64,000 nt of DNA from Fictibacillus arsenicus (lineage in GTDB: Bacteria; Bacillota; Bacilli; Bacillales; Fictibacillaceae), in contig NZ_MQMF01000001.1 of the NCBI RefSeq assembly GCF_001999465.1, positions 248,001 to 312,000 on the forward strand, read 5' to 3'. The notes beneath the pieces were generated by a model. That model did not search any database. It was not told the origin of the DNA and saw only the letters and a program-made list of their open reading frames with translations. The position numbers and the translations under genes were made by a program. Shown here in pieces: positions 34,766-44,312 of this stretch (its first letter is position 1; each line of letters opens with the position of its first letter).

Positions 34766-36151
34766 TTAATTACTGGAAATATATACAGCTGATTTTGCTG
34801 CCTCAAGCTGCTGGCGTACTGCTTGGAATCCGGTACCGCCTTCAGAATTTCTTTTTTCAACTGCAGTCTTAGGAGAAAGTGCCTCATACAAATCTTCTTC
34901 TACGATTGGGCACCATTCTTTGTATTCCTTTAGGCTAACATCTAGCAGATAGCATCCCTTTTGAATGCAATTAAGAACCATCTGCCCTACTAATTCATGC
35001 GCTTCTCTAAAAGGAATCCCGTTTTTTGCAAGATAATCTGCAAGTTCGGTTGCATTAGAAAAATCTTGATGAACGGCTTTGTTCATTCGGTCTTCATTAA
35101 TTTTTATTTCATTCATCATGCCCGTCATAATGCTTAAACAGCCTTTGACTGTTTTTACAGCGTCAAATACCGGCTCTTTATCTTCTTGCATGTCTTTGTT
35201 ATATGCAAGAGGAAGACCTTTCATCAATGTAAGTAATGAAAGAAGAGAACCATATACTCTTCCGCTTTTTCCGCGAATCAGTTCAGCCATATCAGGATTC
35301 TTCTTTTGCGGCATCATGCTGCTGCCAGTGGTAAAGCTGTCACTGATCTCGATAAAACCAAATTCTTCTGATGACCAAAGAATTAGTTCTTCACAAAAAC
35401 GTGATAGATGCATCATGATCATGGAAGCATTGCTGCAAAATTCAATAGCAAAATCCCGATCACTGACTGCGTCTAAGCTGTTCAAATATTTCTTAGAGAA
35501 CCCTAGTTCGTTCATTGTTATATTTCGATCGATCGGAAATGTTGTTCCAGCGAGCGCTCCTGCTCCAAGCGGCATAATATCAGTTCTTTTTAAACTGTCT
35601 TGCAGTCTCTCTTTATCTCGGTCAAGCATCCAAAAATAAGCTAATACATGATGAGCAAAGGAAACAGGCTGTGCACGCTGAAGGTGTGTGTACCCAGGAA
35701 TGATTGTTTCAACATGTTCTTCCGCCAGATTCAGCAGTGAGTTTTGAAGTTCATTGATATGATCTATAATCACCAAGGTTTCATCTTTTACAAAAAGATG
35801 AAAATCAGTTGCCACTTGGTCATTTCGGCTTCTTGCGGTATGGAGTTTTCCGCCATCCGGACCGATTTGATCAGTAAGCAGCTTCTCAAGGTTCAAATGT
35901 ATGTCTTCATACTTTACTGAATACTTTAGCTTGCCTTCTTGTTCTTCTACTTGAAGATCTTGTAGACCACTTTTTATATTCTCATATGCACTCTCATTGA
36001 TAATTCCACTTTGGAATAACATTTTGGCATGAGCAAGGCTGCCTTTAATGTCATGACTTGCTAGTTGTTTATCAAAAGAAATGGAAGCTCCAAATTCATC
36101 TACCCATTCTTCGGGCTGTTTTGAAAAACGGCCTCCCCATAATTTTTTCAC
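34766..36151 (-). CDS. argH: Argininosuccinate lyase
   Basis: Splits argininosuccinate into arginine and fumarate, the last step of arginine synthesis. The N-terminal [49 protein letters not shown] and the catalytic [12 protein letters not shown] loop are diagnostic. It has 461 residues, equal to B. subtilis ArgH. The start is a GTG at 36151 that overlaps the argG stop by four bases (GTGA), with GAGGTGA just upstream, implying coupled translation. Confidence 0.97.
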   Translation of the reverse strand: MKKLWGGRFSKQPEEWVDEFGASISFDKQLASHDIKGSLAHAKMLFQSGIINESAYENIKSGLQDLQVEEQEGKLKYSVKYEDIHLNLEKLLTDQIGPDGGKLHTARSRNDQVATDFHLFVKDETLVIIDHINELQNSLLNLAEEHVETIIPGYTHLQRAQPVSFAHHVLAYFWMLDRDKERLQDSLKRTDIMPLGAGALAGTTFPIDRNITMNELGFSKKYLNSLDAVSDRDFAIEFCSNASMIMMHLSRFCEELILWSSEEFGFIEISDSFTTGSSMMPQKKNPDMAELIRGKSGRVYGSLLSLLTLMKGLPLAYNKDMQEDKEPVFDAVKTVKGCLSIMTGMMNEIKINEDRMNKAVHQDFSNATELADYLAKNGIPFREAHELVGQMVLNCIQKGCYLLDVSLKEYKEWCPIVEEDLYEALSPKTAVEKRNSEGGTGFQAVRQQLEAAKSAVYISSN

Positions 36152-37350
36152 ACTTTCACCTCATTTTTTTGGACCATGCTGCTAACTTTTGTAGGCAGAC
36201 CCCATAATGAGATAAATCCTTTTGCAGCACCGTGATCAAACATGTCGTCAGATGTATAAGTAGCAAGTTTTTCATCGTAAAGTGAGTAAGGTGATTTTCT
36301 TCCTTCCACAATTGCATGGCCCTTGAAGAATTTAACTCGCACAGTTCCTGTTACATGAGTCTGTGTTTCATCTAAAAAGGCTTTTAAAGATGCATTTAAT
36401 GGAGAGAACCATAGACCCTCATAGATTAATTCAGTCATTTTCTTTTCGATGATCGGCTTGAAGTGAGCGACTTCTTTAACAAGTGTCAAATCTTCAAGCT
36501 CTTTATGTGCTTTAATTAATGTCGTTGCTGCAGGGCATTCATATACTTCACGTGATTTAATTCCTACCAGGCGATTTTCTACATGGTCGATACGTCCAAC
36601 ACCATGTGCACCACCCCATTCGTTTAGCTGATCAATAAGCTTTTCAAGTGAAACATTCTTTCCGTTTAATGAAACTGGAACACCTTTTTCAAACCCAATT
36701 TCAACGATTTGAGGCTCATCTGGTGTATTTTCCAATGCAGCTGTCATCTCATATGCTTCTTCTGGAGGAGCTGCCCAAGGATCTTCTAAAATCCCGCACT
36801 CATTGCTTCTTCCCCATAAGTTTTGGTCAATTGAAAAAGGATTTTCTTTTTTTATCGGAACTGGAATATCGTGCTGTTTCGCATATTGAATCTCTTCTTC
36901 ACGTGACCAGCTCCATTCACGCACTGGCGCAAGTACTTCAAGATCCGGAGCTAGTGCTGCAACAGAAACTTCAAATCGAACCTGGTCGTTCCCTTTTCCT
37001 GTACAACCATGAGCAACTGCAGTAGCTCCGTATTTTTTAGCTGTTTCTACTAATTTTTTTGCGATTAAAGGTCTGCTCAATGCAGAGATCAACGGATATT
37101 TCCCTTCATACAATGCATGTGACTGCAATGCAACTAATGCATATTCTTCTGCGTATTCTTTTTGGACATCTAATACGATAGATTCTGAAGCTCCAATTGA
37201 TAAAGCTTTAGATTGGATAAATGGAAGGTCCTTCCCTTCGCCAACATCCAAGCATAATGCAATTACCTCATAGCCCTTTTCCGCTAGCCATGGAATTGCC
37301 ACCGATGTATCTAATCCCCCAGAGTACGCTAAAACTACCTTTTTTCCCAT
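36148..37350 (-). CDS. argG: Argininosuccinate synthase
   Basis: ATP-dependent joining of citrulline and aspartate. The N-terminal PP-loop [13 protein letters not shown], the [14 protein letters not shown] segment and the [12 protein letters not shown] block identify ArgG. It has 400 residues against 403 in B. subtilis. CAGGAGG precedes the ATG. It is first gene of argGH. The AT-rich upstream region has arginine-box-like sequences (37391-37406 and 37486-37501), consistent with ArgR/AhrC control. Confidence 0.97.
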   Translation of the reverse strand: MGKKVVLAYSGGLDTSVAIPWLAEKGYEVIALCLDVGEGKDLPFIQSKALSIGASESIVLDVQKEYAEEYALVALQSHALYEGKYPLISALSRPLIAKKLVETAKKYGATAVAHGCTGKGNDQVRFEVSVAALAPDLEVLAPVREWSWSREEEIQYAKQHDIPVPIKKENPFSIDQNLWGRSNECGILEDPWAAPPEEAYEMTAALENTPDEPQIVEIGFEKGVPVSLNGKNVSLEKLIDQLNEWGGAHGVGRIDHVENRLVGIKSREVYECPAATTLIKAHKELEDLTLVKEVAHFKPIIEKKMTELIYEGLWFSPLNASLKAFLDETQTHVTGTVRVKFFKGHAIVEGRKSPYSLYDEKLATYTSDDMFDHGAAKGFISLWGLPTKVSSMVQKNEVKV

Positions 37351-37390
37351 ATGATATCTCTCCTCCTGAAAACCTGATAATGTATATTTT

Positions 37391-37501
37391 ATTTATTTTT
37401 ATACATAATTGTTTATAAAAATACCATTTATAATAATACATACTATAACAAAAAGAGAGAAGAAAATGCAAGGTTATTCTTAAAAATGTATAAAAATAAT
37501 A
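37391..37501. promoter_or_regulatory. ARG-box-like pair between argG and the divergent gene
   Basis: The same 14-mer ATGTATAAAAATAA occurs on the minus strand (within 37391-37406) and on the plus strand (from 37486), an inverted pair flanking the divergent promoter region. It resembles the ArgR/AhrC box ATGAATWWWWATTCAW in its first half but is AT-rich, so this is tentative. Confidence 0.4.
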
Positions 37502-37565
37502 TCAATGATAATTCTGGCTTCATAGCAGCGCCTTTTGTACAATGAAAGTAAGAGGTGATGATCGG

Positions 37566-37880
37566 ATGCATAACCATTTTGTGTGGGATGAGAAGCTGGG
37601 AATATCAGTTCCTGATTTGGATAAATCGTGGGAAGCTTATGATAAGGGTGAACAAGGAACTATTCTATTACAATGGGAAAAGATAAGGGGTACAATTCCA
37701 GACCGAATTGCAGAAATCGAAAAACAAATTAATAAACTTCAAGATCGATTGTCTATAGAAGAAAACTTTGAGTTATCCTGTGAATTAAACGATAAAATTG
37801 CAAGCCAAGCATCCATCATTAATGAACTCTGGCTATGGTACAGATTAAACCAGCAGGTAACATCAAAAATACATGGATAA
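37566..37880 (+). CDS. Hypothetical coiled-coil protein (104 aa)
   Basis: A soluble protein beginning MHNHFVWDEKLGISVPDLD. Residues of about 45-85 (IPDRIAEIEKQINKLQDRLS) are likely coiled coil, and the C-terminus is rich in Trp and Leu (NELWLWYRLNQQ). The ATG at 37566 has AGAGGTGAT 6 bases upstream; an earlier ATG at 37542 has no site. It is divergent from argG and convergent with moaB, with which it shares a terminator. I do not recognise the family. Confidence 0.65.
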   Translation: MHNHFVWDEKLGISVPDLDKSWEAYDKGEQGTILLQWEKIRGTIPDRIAEIEKQINKLQDRLSIEENFELSCELNDKIASQASIINELWLWYRLNQQVTSKIHG

Positions 37881-37888
37881 AATAGAAA

Positions 37889-37915
37889 AAAGAGGGTGCT
37901 TATGCATCCTCTTTT
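37889..37915. terminator. Bidirectional terminator between the 104-aa gene and moaB
   Basis: AAGAGGGTGC-TTAT-GCATCCTCTT with A-rich left and T-rich right flanks, between convergent genes. Confidence 0.85.
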
Positions 37916-38420
37916 ATTTATGCAGCTGTTGTACGATATGCGTAAGTTCCGGCAAAATTAATTTTTCCATTCCGAGCTTTACAGCACCTGATGAACCTGG
38001 CAGTGCAAAAATAGCTGTTTTTCCATGCACTCCGGCAACAGCTCGGCTCAGCATAGCTCCTGATCCAATGTCTTCTGTATAACTTAACATACGAAAAAGC
38101 TCTCCGAACCCGGTGACTTCTTTTTCAAATAATGTCGATAAGGATTCTATCGTCACATCTCTCGGAGCAATGCCTGTTCCTCCATTAAATATGACGACAT
38201 CAATATTCTCATCTTTAATAGCAGTCTGAGCAGCTTCATGAATCAGGCTCTTGTCATCTTTTACAATTCTATACTCACGAATGTCATGATTCTGTTTTAT
38301 TAGGAATGACCGGATGAGCTTACCGCTTTTGTCCGTTTCTTCATTCCTCGTATCACTAACGGTTACAATCATGCATCTTGCTTTTTCCGGTGCAAGCGCC
38401 TTATGTTCTTGTATACTCAT
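37914..38420 (-). CDS. moaB: Molybdenum cofactor biosynthesis protein MoaB
   Basis: MoaB/MogA-type protein that binds and adenylylates molybdopterin. The family motifs VSDTRNEETDKSG, FNGGTGIAPRDVTIE and FALPGSSGAVKLGMEKLI are present. It has 168 residues, as in B. subtilis MoaB (169). It is isolated from other moa genes but sits near argG as in B. subtilis. An EcsC-like gene is 11 bases upstream in the same direction, so the two may share a transcript. Confidence 0.93.
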   Translation of the reverse strand: MSIQEHKALAPEKARCMIVTVSDTRNEETDKSGKLIRSFLIKQNHDIREYRIVKDDKSLIHEAAQTAIKDENIDVVIFNGGTGIAPRDVTIESLSTLFEKEVTGFGELFRMLSYTEDIGSGAMLSRAVAGVHGKTAIFALPGSSGAVKLGMEKLILPELTHIVQQLHK

Positions 38421-38431
38421 AAAATGAACAC

Positions 38432-39268
38432 CTATCCGTTATATTTTTCAAAGAGATATCTTTTTTGATAAAACTTATGTGCAATTTCAGTTATTTTTCT
38501 TGATTGCTGATAGTTCAATACAGCTCCGAGCGCCATCCCAAAAACAGGAATGCCCTGCATGAGTTTCTTTCTTACAAGCAAAATAGCCATCACCTTTACA
38601 ATTTGTTTAACTGGATGAGACATCCAGGAAATATCAGCAACGACATCTGTACCTGCATAAAAGATTGGATCATCTTCCCCTCGTATCTCCTCCATCAGTT
38701 CATCCCACTTTTCCTGCTGGTAACGCTTTGGCATCGTTGCAGCATGATACACTTTCAGTGAGCGCATCATTTCAGATGGTCTCTGGATATCATAGCCATA
38801 ATGCATAGCTATCGACTGGACAGAACGAACACCGAGAGCTACCATCGCTGGGAGATCAGTTCCCAAAAAGAGCACACCACCCGTACCCGCAAGCCCCCCC
38901 TGGGAAAAGGACAGAAGTCTATTCCGTGCGATTTGCTGATCAGCCATATAGGAAAGCTGGTCAATCGTACACTTTTTTAGATCTTCTATTTCATAAATAT
39001 CGTCTCTAAAGACTCTTGCTTCGGAAAGCAGCCGCTGTTTGGTATCAAGCTGAAATTGCGAGTTTTGAATAAGGGCATGAATATGGAAAAGCACAGAATC
39101 CACATAACCTCCTATTTTATCCTGCATTTCATCTGGTAAAAGGGTGAGCCGGTTGGTAACCCATTTTTCATAAGTTCGCCCAAAATCCGTTGGCTCATAT
39201 GTAAAATAATTTTGTTCCCACGCTTCGATCGATTTCCATATCTGTTCTTCTCGCTCGGTATAAGACAT
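38432..39268 (-). CDS. EcsC family protein
   Basis: A 278-residue protein with the EcsC family features: the glycine-rich hydrophobic segment FSQGGLAGTGGVLFLGTDLPAM in the centre (about residues 130-155), a second hydrophobic stretch PVFGMALGAVLNYQQSRKITE near the C-terminus, and the ending HKFYQKRYLFEKY. EcsC in B. subtilis is linked to the EcsAB transporter, but its role is undefined, and no ecsAB genes lie here. AAAGGAGGAG precedes the ATG. It begins an accessory block between moaB and ackA. Confidence 0.82.
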   Translation of the reverse strand: MSYTEREEQIWKSIEAWEQNYFTYEPTDFGRTYEKWVTNRLTLLPDEMQDKIGGYVDSVLFHIHALIQNSQFQLDTKQRLLSEARVFRDDIYEIEDLKKCTIDQLSYMADQQIARNRLLSFSQGGLAGTGGVLFLGTDLPAMVALGVRSVQSIAMHYGYDIQRPSEMMRSLKVYHAATMPKRYQQEKWDELMEEIRGEDDPIFYAGTDVVADISWMSHPVKQIVKVMAILLVRKKLMQGIPVFGMALGAVLNYQQSRKITEIAHKFYQKRYLFEKYNG

Positions 39269-39348
39269 GCTGCTCCTCCTTTATCTTTTTTTATAGTTTA
39301 GTATAAACAAGCAATGAAGTAAAAAATGACTAAATATTCTTCAATCAT

Positions 39349-40245
39349 TTACCGTGAACTTAACTTTTGAAACTCCTTTGGACTAAGAGCAAACTTCTTT
39401 TTAAACTGCTGAAGAAAAGCTGATGTACTCTGATAACCTACTTGAGCAGCAATATCAGCGATTGCAACGGCTGGATTGCGAAGAAGGATTGCGGCTTGCT
39501 CCATCCTTATATCTGTCAGCCGCTCCATAGGAGACATTCCGATATATTTTTTATACAGACGGTTCAACTGGGACTCACTAACCATTGCTATCTCCAATAA
39601 GTGCTGAATCCGAATTCTTTGATGATAGTTTTCCAAGAAAAAACCCTCTGTATTTAATACAGGATCAGGGTAATAATTGGTTTCCATCATGTACGAAATC
39701 TTTGAGAGCATATGTTCATCCGGAAAGATGAAGTACAGCAGTTTGTTCAACAAAAGTACCACAAAGAAATCCTGGTCTTCATTAAGACTCGTTACTCTTT
39801 CTATGGTCTCAGCAAGAACTGCTCCTATTTCTGCAGACCAGTCTTGATGGAGAATGCACACTCTATTGGTTTCCTTTAACTCGAGCTTTCTTTTTCCATA
39901 CTGAATAAGCATCTGAATAAACTGTTCAACAATCTCTTTCTTCAGGTAAAACAAAGCCCCAAGCGATTCTTTTTCTGCTTCAATCGTAATAGTGACTCCT
40001 TTTGGGTACAGCAGGAAATCCCCGGTCTTTACTGTTCGGAATTCATCATCACCCACACGATAGTTCACTTTTCCCTCTAACACAAACAACAAGCCAGGTT
40101 CATATGAAAATTCGGTTTGTTCACTTTCCTCTTTAAACGTTTTAAAAGAGAGATAACTGGACTTTACTCTCGTAAGCTGTTCACGTTTCTCTCTAATAAC
40201 CTTTCCTAAAATGGCAGAAGTCACACCATCACCCGCTTCACTCAT
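39349..40245 (-). CDS. AraC family transcriptional regulator
   Basis: A 298-residue regulator with an N-terminal cupin-like sensor (about residues 45-110, EPGLLFVLEGKVNYRVGDDE) and a C-terminal double helix-turn-helix (LLEIAMVSESQLNRLYKKY; IADIAAQVGYQSTSAFLQQF). The cupin suggests a small-molecule ligand. No ribosome binding site precedes the ATG at 40245, so a start a few codons further in is possible. Neighbours are an EcsC-like gene and the nitrilase-GNAT group. Targets are unknown. Confidence 0.85.
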   Translation of the reverse strand: MSEAGDGVTSAILGKVIREKREQLTRVKSSYLSFKTFKEESEQTEFSYEPGLLFVLEGKVNYRVGDDEFRTVKTGDFLLYPKGVTITIEAEKESLGALFYLKKEIVEQFIQMLIQYGKRKLELKETNRVCILHQDWSAEIGAVLAETIERVTSLNEDQDFFVVLLLNKLLYFIFPDEHMLSKISYMMETNYYPDPVLNTEGFFLENYHQRIRIQHLLEIAMVSESQLNRLYKKYIGMSPMERLTDIRMEQAAILLRNPAVAIADIAAQVGYQSTSAFLQQFKKKFALSPKEFQKLSSR

Positions 40246-40395
40246 AGTACTATCATTTTACACCAAATAAAGAAAACTCGCAGGTTGGCTGACTGTATGC
40301 AAAGCTAGCGACATGGTTGACCTTATATTTAGTTCTTGAAAATTTTTGGTGTATCGATCTATCTAACCTGCAAAAATATTATCTTTCTTAACATA

Positions 40396-40428
40396 TAAAA
40401 AGCTTGCTCCCTCAGGAACAAGCAATCC
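40396..40428 (-). terminator. Terminator after the first GNAT gene
   Basis: GCTTG...CAAGC stem on the minus strand with an inner CCT/AGG pairing, followed by TTTTTATATG. Confidence 0.65.
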
Positions 40429-40431
40429 GCT

Positions 40432-41103
40432 TTATATAGCTACAAGCTCAATTTTCTCTTTGTCCTGCAAAATATGAATCATCTTTAACCATTCTGCAGG
40501 CTTGTTTTCTAAAACACTGTAATAGGTGGAAAGAAACTCGGCAATAAAACCTCCGTTTAATGAAGTGATTTCAGAATCGAACGGAAGGAAACAAAGGTCC
40601 AATCCGGTTACCGCTCCCCCGTCATCGAGCCATGATGGATGTACATAAGAGAAGTTCAGTTTCTGGTATCCCATGTGGGACAATACCTCACGCCGGACAT
40701 AAGGATTCATCGCAGAAACCCCTCCGAACGGAATCGCCTCCACCTTATAAGGATTATAGATTTCTGCGAACATTCCACGAATCTTTTTTCCGTGTTCTGC
40801 TGCAAGTCGATTAAGATCCTCCAGCCTATTTTTTGCAAGGAAAATACCGATTCCTTTTCCTTCTTGGCCGATCAGTGTGAAATCCGTCATAGCAATATTC
40901 ATATCAGGATAATAGCGGTACTCAGTAGCTCCGACTACTTTACCTTCGTCTACTGCAACAAACATCCGGATAGAAGGATCGATAAGGGGCTCTCTCCAAA
41001 GTTCAAAATCCAATACTTCTTCTTTTGGAAAAATCTCTTTCATCAGCGAATAAAATTGTACAAATAAAGGATCATCAATATTTTTTATCTTTATATATTC
41101 CAT
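40432..41103 (-). CDS. GNAT family N-acetyltransferase (second in cluster)
   Basis: A 223-residue protein with a GNAT core: EGKVVGATEYRYYPD (beta strand region) and GQEGKGIGIFLAKNRLEDL, equivalent to the acetyl-CoA-binding motif A. The C-terminal third has no clear counterpart. The ATG at 41103 has GGGGGAG close upstream; the frame to 41142 starts before this site. It is third in the series nitrilase - GNAT - GNAT and is followed by a terminator. The acceptor substrate is unknown. Confidence 0.78.
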   Translation of the reverse strand: MEYIKIKNIDDPLFVQFYSLMKEIFPKEEVLDFELWREPLIDPSIRMFVAVDEGKVVGATEYRYYPDMNIAMTDFTLIGQEGKGIGIFLAKNRLEDLNRLAAEHGKKIRGMFAEIYNPYKVEAIPFGGVSAMNPYVRREVLSHMGYQKLNFSYVHPSWLDDGGAVTGLDLCFLPFDSEITSLNGGFIAEFLSTYYSVLENKPAEWLKMIHILQDKEKIELVAI

Positions 41104-41155
41104 GTTTCTCCCCCAATATATATTTTCCTGAAAATTATCCATACCTTAACGATAC

Positions 41156-41821
41156 CTATTGTATAAAAGGATTTTTCCATTCCATCAAAGCGGCATAGTT
41201 ATGAGACTCTTCATCTTCCAGATAATTAGACACAATTTGTAAAGGAGTTCTTCCGCAGCGGAGCAAGAAGGAAATAACAGGATCGCGGATCTCCGCTTTT
41301 ACTACTCCCTCGAGATATTCCTCTGGATTCATCTCATGTGAATGTTTATGAAATCCCGGCATTCTCCCTCCTCCGAGGAGCCGCTTTGCCCCAAGGCTGA
41401 TCACTGTTTCATACATAGATTGCATAAGAAGTTTACCCAGATCAAGACTTCGATAGGAAGGGCGTACACAAATATCTACAATATATAATGTATCTCCATC
41501 TTTATCATGGTTCCGAATATAACCATTGTCTGTGATCTCTTCCCATGTATGTTCAATGTTGTTAAGATCCAGTTTTACAAGAAGCCCTGTTATAGAACCG
41601 GCAAGCTTGCCGTCAATCTCCACACAAAGAGCGCCTTCCTGAAAGAGTGTTATATGATTGCTTAGCTGTTCTTCGTTCCACCAAAGTTCTGAAGGGAAAG
41701 GAGGCGGAAAACTTTCTTTCTGAATGCTGATCAGTTCTTCAAAGTCTTGCTGTGAATAATTTCGAACGACAGCCTTGTATGCTTTACCTTGTTTATAAAG
41801 ATATTGTTCTTTTCTGTACAT
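41156..41821 (-). CDS. GNAT family N-acetyltransferase (YhcX N-terminal-like)
   Basis: A 221-residue acetyltransferase. It starts MYRKEQYLYKQGKAYKAVVR; LYIVDICVRPSYRSLDLGKLLMQ is the acetyl-CoA-binding motif A with the R-x-x-x-LGK loop. RLLGGGRMPGFHKHSHEMNPEEYLEGV resembles the acetyltransferase half of the B. subtilis YhcX-type GNAT-nitrilase fusion. The ATG at 41821 has ATGGAGG 9 bases upstream. It lies 30 bases after the nitrilase gene, so the fused functions are carried as separate neighbours here. Confidence 0.78.
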   Translation of the reverse strand: MYRKEQYLYKQGKAYKAVVRNYSQQDFEELISIQKESFPPPFPSELWWNEEQLSNHITLFQEGALCVEIDGKLAGSITGLLVKLDLNNIEHTWEEITDNGYIRNHDKDGDTLYIVDICVRPSYRSLDLGKLLMQSMYETVISLGAKRLLGGGRMPGFHKHSHEMNPEEYLEGVVKAEIRDPVISFLLRCGRTPLQIVSNYLEDEESHNYAALMEWKNPFIQ

Positions 41822-41851
41822 GAACAGCATCCTCCATTTCACCTTCACTTG

Positions 41852-42733
41852 TTACCCAATCAGTTCTTCTTTTACAAAGTGTTCCCAATCAGGATAAAGG
41901 TCACTTCTTCTATCTCTCCATGTGGTCACCGAACCGCTTTCTCGAACCTCATAAAGGAGGTCGAGATCAAGATCAGCACTAATGACCATGTCGTTGTTGA
42001 TGTCTCCTTCAGCCATAATGCCTCTCTGCGGAAACGGAACATCGTTAGGTGTAATAACAGCCGCCTGGCCATAGTTCATACGCATAAAGTCAACTGTTGG
42101 AAGGGAACCTACTGTACCAGTTGTTACTACATATACCTGGTTCTCGATTGTTCTAGCATGACAGGAATATCGTACTCGGTGGAAGCCTTGTGAATCATCG
42201 GTACAAGAAGGACAGAATATCACATCTGCTCCCATCGCTCTTGCCATACGCACTACTTCAGGAAATTCAATATCATAGCATGTTAATATCGCTATCGTAC
42301 CCTTGTTTGTCTCAAACACCTGCAAGCCCTCGCCAGGGGTTATGTTCCATTCTTCTACCTCGGTAGGAGTGATATGAAGTTTCGGCTGTTTGCCAATTCT
42401 TCCGTCCGGATAGAATAGATGAGCTACATTATACAGCTTCCCCTGTTCTTCAATGACATGTGTTCCGCCGATAATATGAACACGGTACTCTTTTGCAAGA
42501 GATGTAAACAGCTGATAATAAACCTCAGTAAATTGGGGCAGCTGATTGATCTGCTGGGCTTGATTCAAATATGGAATCGACATCAGTTGTGTCGTAATAA
42601 ACTCAGGAAATAAAACAAAATCTGTTTTAAATTCAGCAGCGATCTTCACATAATGTGTGATCTGCTTTTCAAACTCCTCAAAACTGGAAATCGTATGCAA
42701 ATGATATTGCACAGCTGAAACGCGAAGTTTCAT
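41852..42733 (-). CDS. Carbon-nitrogen hydrolase (nitrilase superfamily)
   Basis: A 293-residue hydrolase with the Glu-Lys-Cys triad: Glu in DFVLFPEFITT, Lys in KQPKLHITPTEVEEW and Cys in ILTCYDIEFPEVVRMA. It resembles the nitrilase half of YhcX-type proteins. The ATG at 42733 has AAGGAGG upstream. It heads a probable three-gene operon with two GNAT acetyltransferases. The natural amide or nitrile substrate cannot be told from sequence; pairing with GNATs hints at a modified amine or amide. Confidence 0.85.
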   Translation of the reverse strand: MKLRVSAVQYHLHTISSFEEFEKQITHYVKIAAEFKTDFVLFPEFITTQLMSIPYLNQAQQINQLPQFTEVYYQLFTSLAKEYRVHIIGGTHVIEEQGKLYNVAHLFYPDGRIGKQPKLHITPTEVEEWNITPGEGLQVFETNKGTIAILTCYDIEFPEVVRMARAMGADVIFCPSCTDDSQGFHRVRYSCHARTIENQVYVVTTGTVGSLPTVDFMRMNYGQAAVITPNDVPFPQRGIMAEGDINNDMVISADLDLDLLYEVRESGSVTTWRDRRSDLYPDWEHFVKEELIG

Positions 42734-42863
42734 CGTGATCCCCTCCTTCATAAAATTACAATATCTGTATCTAATTACTTTCTTTTAAAGTGTAGCAAAA
42801 AAGAAAGTTTTATCTATATGTAATTCCTTCAAAAATCCATGTGTTTCTGTCAACTTTACACAT

Positions 42864-42910
42864 CAAAAAAGCAATCGTTGTTCATGCCATACACATGAAC
42901 AACGATTGCT
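42864..42910 (-). terminator. Terminator after ackA
   Basis: Perfect 17-base arms AGCAATCGTTGTTCATG / CATGAACAACGATTGCT with a seven-base loop, and TTTTTT following on the minus strand. One of the strongest terminators in the window. Confidence 0.95.
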
Positions 42911-42918
42911 TCTATAAA

Positions 42919-44106
42919 CTACATTGCGATACGCATCGTATCTCTTGCGATCATAACTTCTTCGTTTGTAGGAATGACGATTACTTTTACAGGTGAATGA
43001 GGATAGCTGATAAATGCTTCTTTCCCGCGAACCTGATTTAAAGCAGGATCCCAATAAACACCCATAAATTCTAATCCGCGCAGTACACGCTCACGAACTG
43101 CTGTACTGTTTTCACCGATTCCTGCTGTAAAGATGATAGCATCTATTCCTGCCATTCTCGCTGCGTAAGAACCGATATATTTGTGGATACGGCTAGCAAA
43201 TACTTCTAGAGCAAGCTCAGCACGTTCATTTCCTTGCTCTGCTTCACTTTCGATATCACGAAGGTCAGATGAGAAACCAGAAACGCCAAGCATACCACTC
43301 TTATTGTTTAGAACATTTAATACTTCTTCAGCACTTTGCCCTGTCTTTTGCATGATATAAGGAATTAACGATGGATCAATGTTTCCGGAACGTGTTCCCA
43401 TTGTTACACCAGCTAAAGGAGTGAATCCCATAGATGTATCGATTGATTTCCCGCCTTCAATTGCAGCGATACTTGCTCCGTTCCCAAGGTGGCATGAAAG
43501 AAGGCGAAGCTGCTCAACCGGACGGCCAAGAAGTTCAGCTGCTCTTTCGGAAACATACTTATGACTTGTACCATGGAAACCATATTTACGGATTCCGTAT
43601 TGCTCATAGTATTCATATGGCAAGCTGTACAGGAATGACTTTTCCGGCATTGATTGATGGAAAGCTGTATCGAACACAGCAACTGCTGGTACATTCGGTA
43701 ATACATTTTTAAACGCCTTAATTCCCACAACGTTTGCAGGGTTATGCAATGGAGCAAGATAAGAAATCTCTTCAATTTCTTTTAAAACTTCATCCGTAAT
43801 TAATACTGAATCATTAAACTTTTCTCCTCCGTGTACAACACGGTGGCCAATTCCTTCAATTTCATCAAGAGAAGAAATAATATTATGCTTAATCAATTTA
43901 TCTAAAAGCATGGAAACAGCTTCAGAGTGGTCTTGAATATCTTTTACTTCTTTTATTTTTTCACCGTTTACTTCGATAGTAAAAATAGAATCGTTTAATC
44001 CGATACGTTCAACAAGTCCTTTAGTTAAAACTTCTTCTTCTGGCATTTGCAGAAGCTGAAACTTTAAGGACGAGCTCCCGGCATTAATCGCAATAATTTT
44101 AGCCAA
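42919..44106 (-). CDS. ackA: Acetate kinase
   Basis: Makes ATP and acetate from acetyl phosphate in overflow metabolism. [17 protein letters not shown] is the N-terminal phosphate-binding motif; [10 protein letters not shown] and [10 protein letters not shown] are further signatures. I take the TTG at 44106 as start because AAGGAGAT lies 7 bases upstream and the protein then has 395 residues, exactly as in B. subtilis. Upstream ATG codons overlap the ribosome binding site. Two cre-like sites lie upstream, consistent with activation of ackA by CcpA as in B. subtilis. ytxK precedes it on the same strand. Confidence 0.96.
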   Translation of the reverse strand: MAKIIAINAGSSSLKFQLLQMPEEEVLTKGLVERIGLNDSIFTIEVNGEKIKEVKDIQDHSEAVSMLLDKLIKHNIISSLDEIEGIGHRVVHGGEKFNDSVLITDEVLKEIEEISYLAPLHNPANVVGIKAFKNVLPNVPAVAVFDTAFHQSMPEKSFLYSLPYEYYEQYGIRKYGFHGTSHKYVSERAAELLGRPVEQLRLLSCHLGNGASIAAIEGGKSIDTSMGFTPLAGVTMGTRSGNIDPSLIPYIMQKTGQSAEEVLNVLNNKSGMLGVSGFSSDLRDIESEAEQGNERAELALEVFASRIHKYIGSYAARMAGIDAIIFTAGIGENSTAVRERVLRGLEFMGVYWDPALNQVRGKEAFISYPHSPVKVIVIPTNEEVMIARDTMRIAM

Positions 44107-44221
44107 AATAGCCATCTCCTTCATATTCAATGAAAAAGAAGAGCGCTTTGGTGCACACTTCTAACTCATTACTACTATAATCCTTCCTTATTTAAACATT
44201 GACCCTATTTATAATCAAGGC

Positions 44222-44274
44222 TGTAAAACGCTTACACCTTATATTCATGCAATTCAGATTTGAATGCGTTTGCA
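44222..44274. promoter_or_regulatory. Two cre-like sites upstream of ackA
   Basis: TGTAAGCGTTTTACA on the minus strand (44222-44236), one mismatch to TGWNANCGNTNWCA, and TTGAATGCGTTTGCA on the plus strand (44260-44274), one mismatch to WTGNAANCGNWNNCW. Positions upstream of the gene suit CcpA activation. Confidence 0.6.
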
Positions 44275-44282
44275 ACTCATAA

Positions 44283-44312
44283 AAAAACAGCATAGGTTGT
44301 CCCACGCTGTTA
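44283..44312 (-). terminator. Terminator after ytxK
   Basis: AACAGC...GCTGTT stem on the minus strand followed by TTTTTTTATG; it overlaps the ytxK stop codon. Confidence 0.75.

Noticed and set aside
35079-35639. A 186-codon plus-strand frame inside argH
   Set aside because: It is antisense to a well-conserved enzyme; the Ser/Ile/Phe-rich translation is a typical shadow frame.
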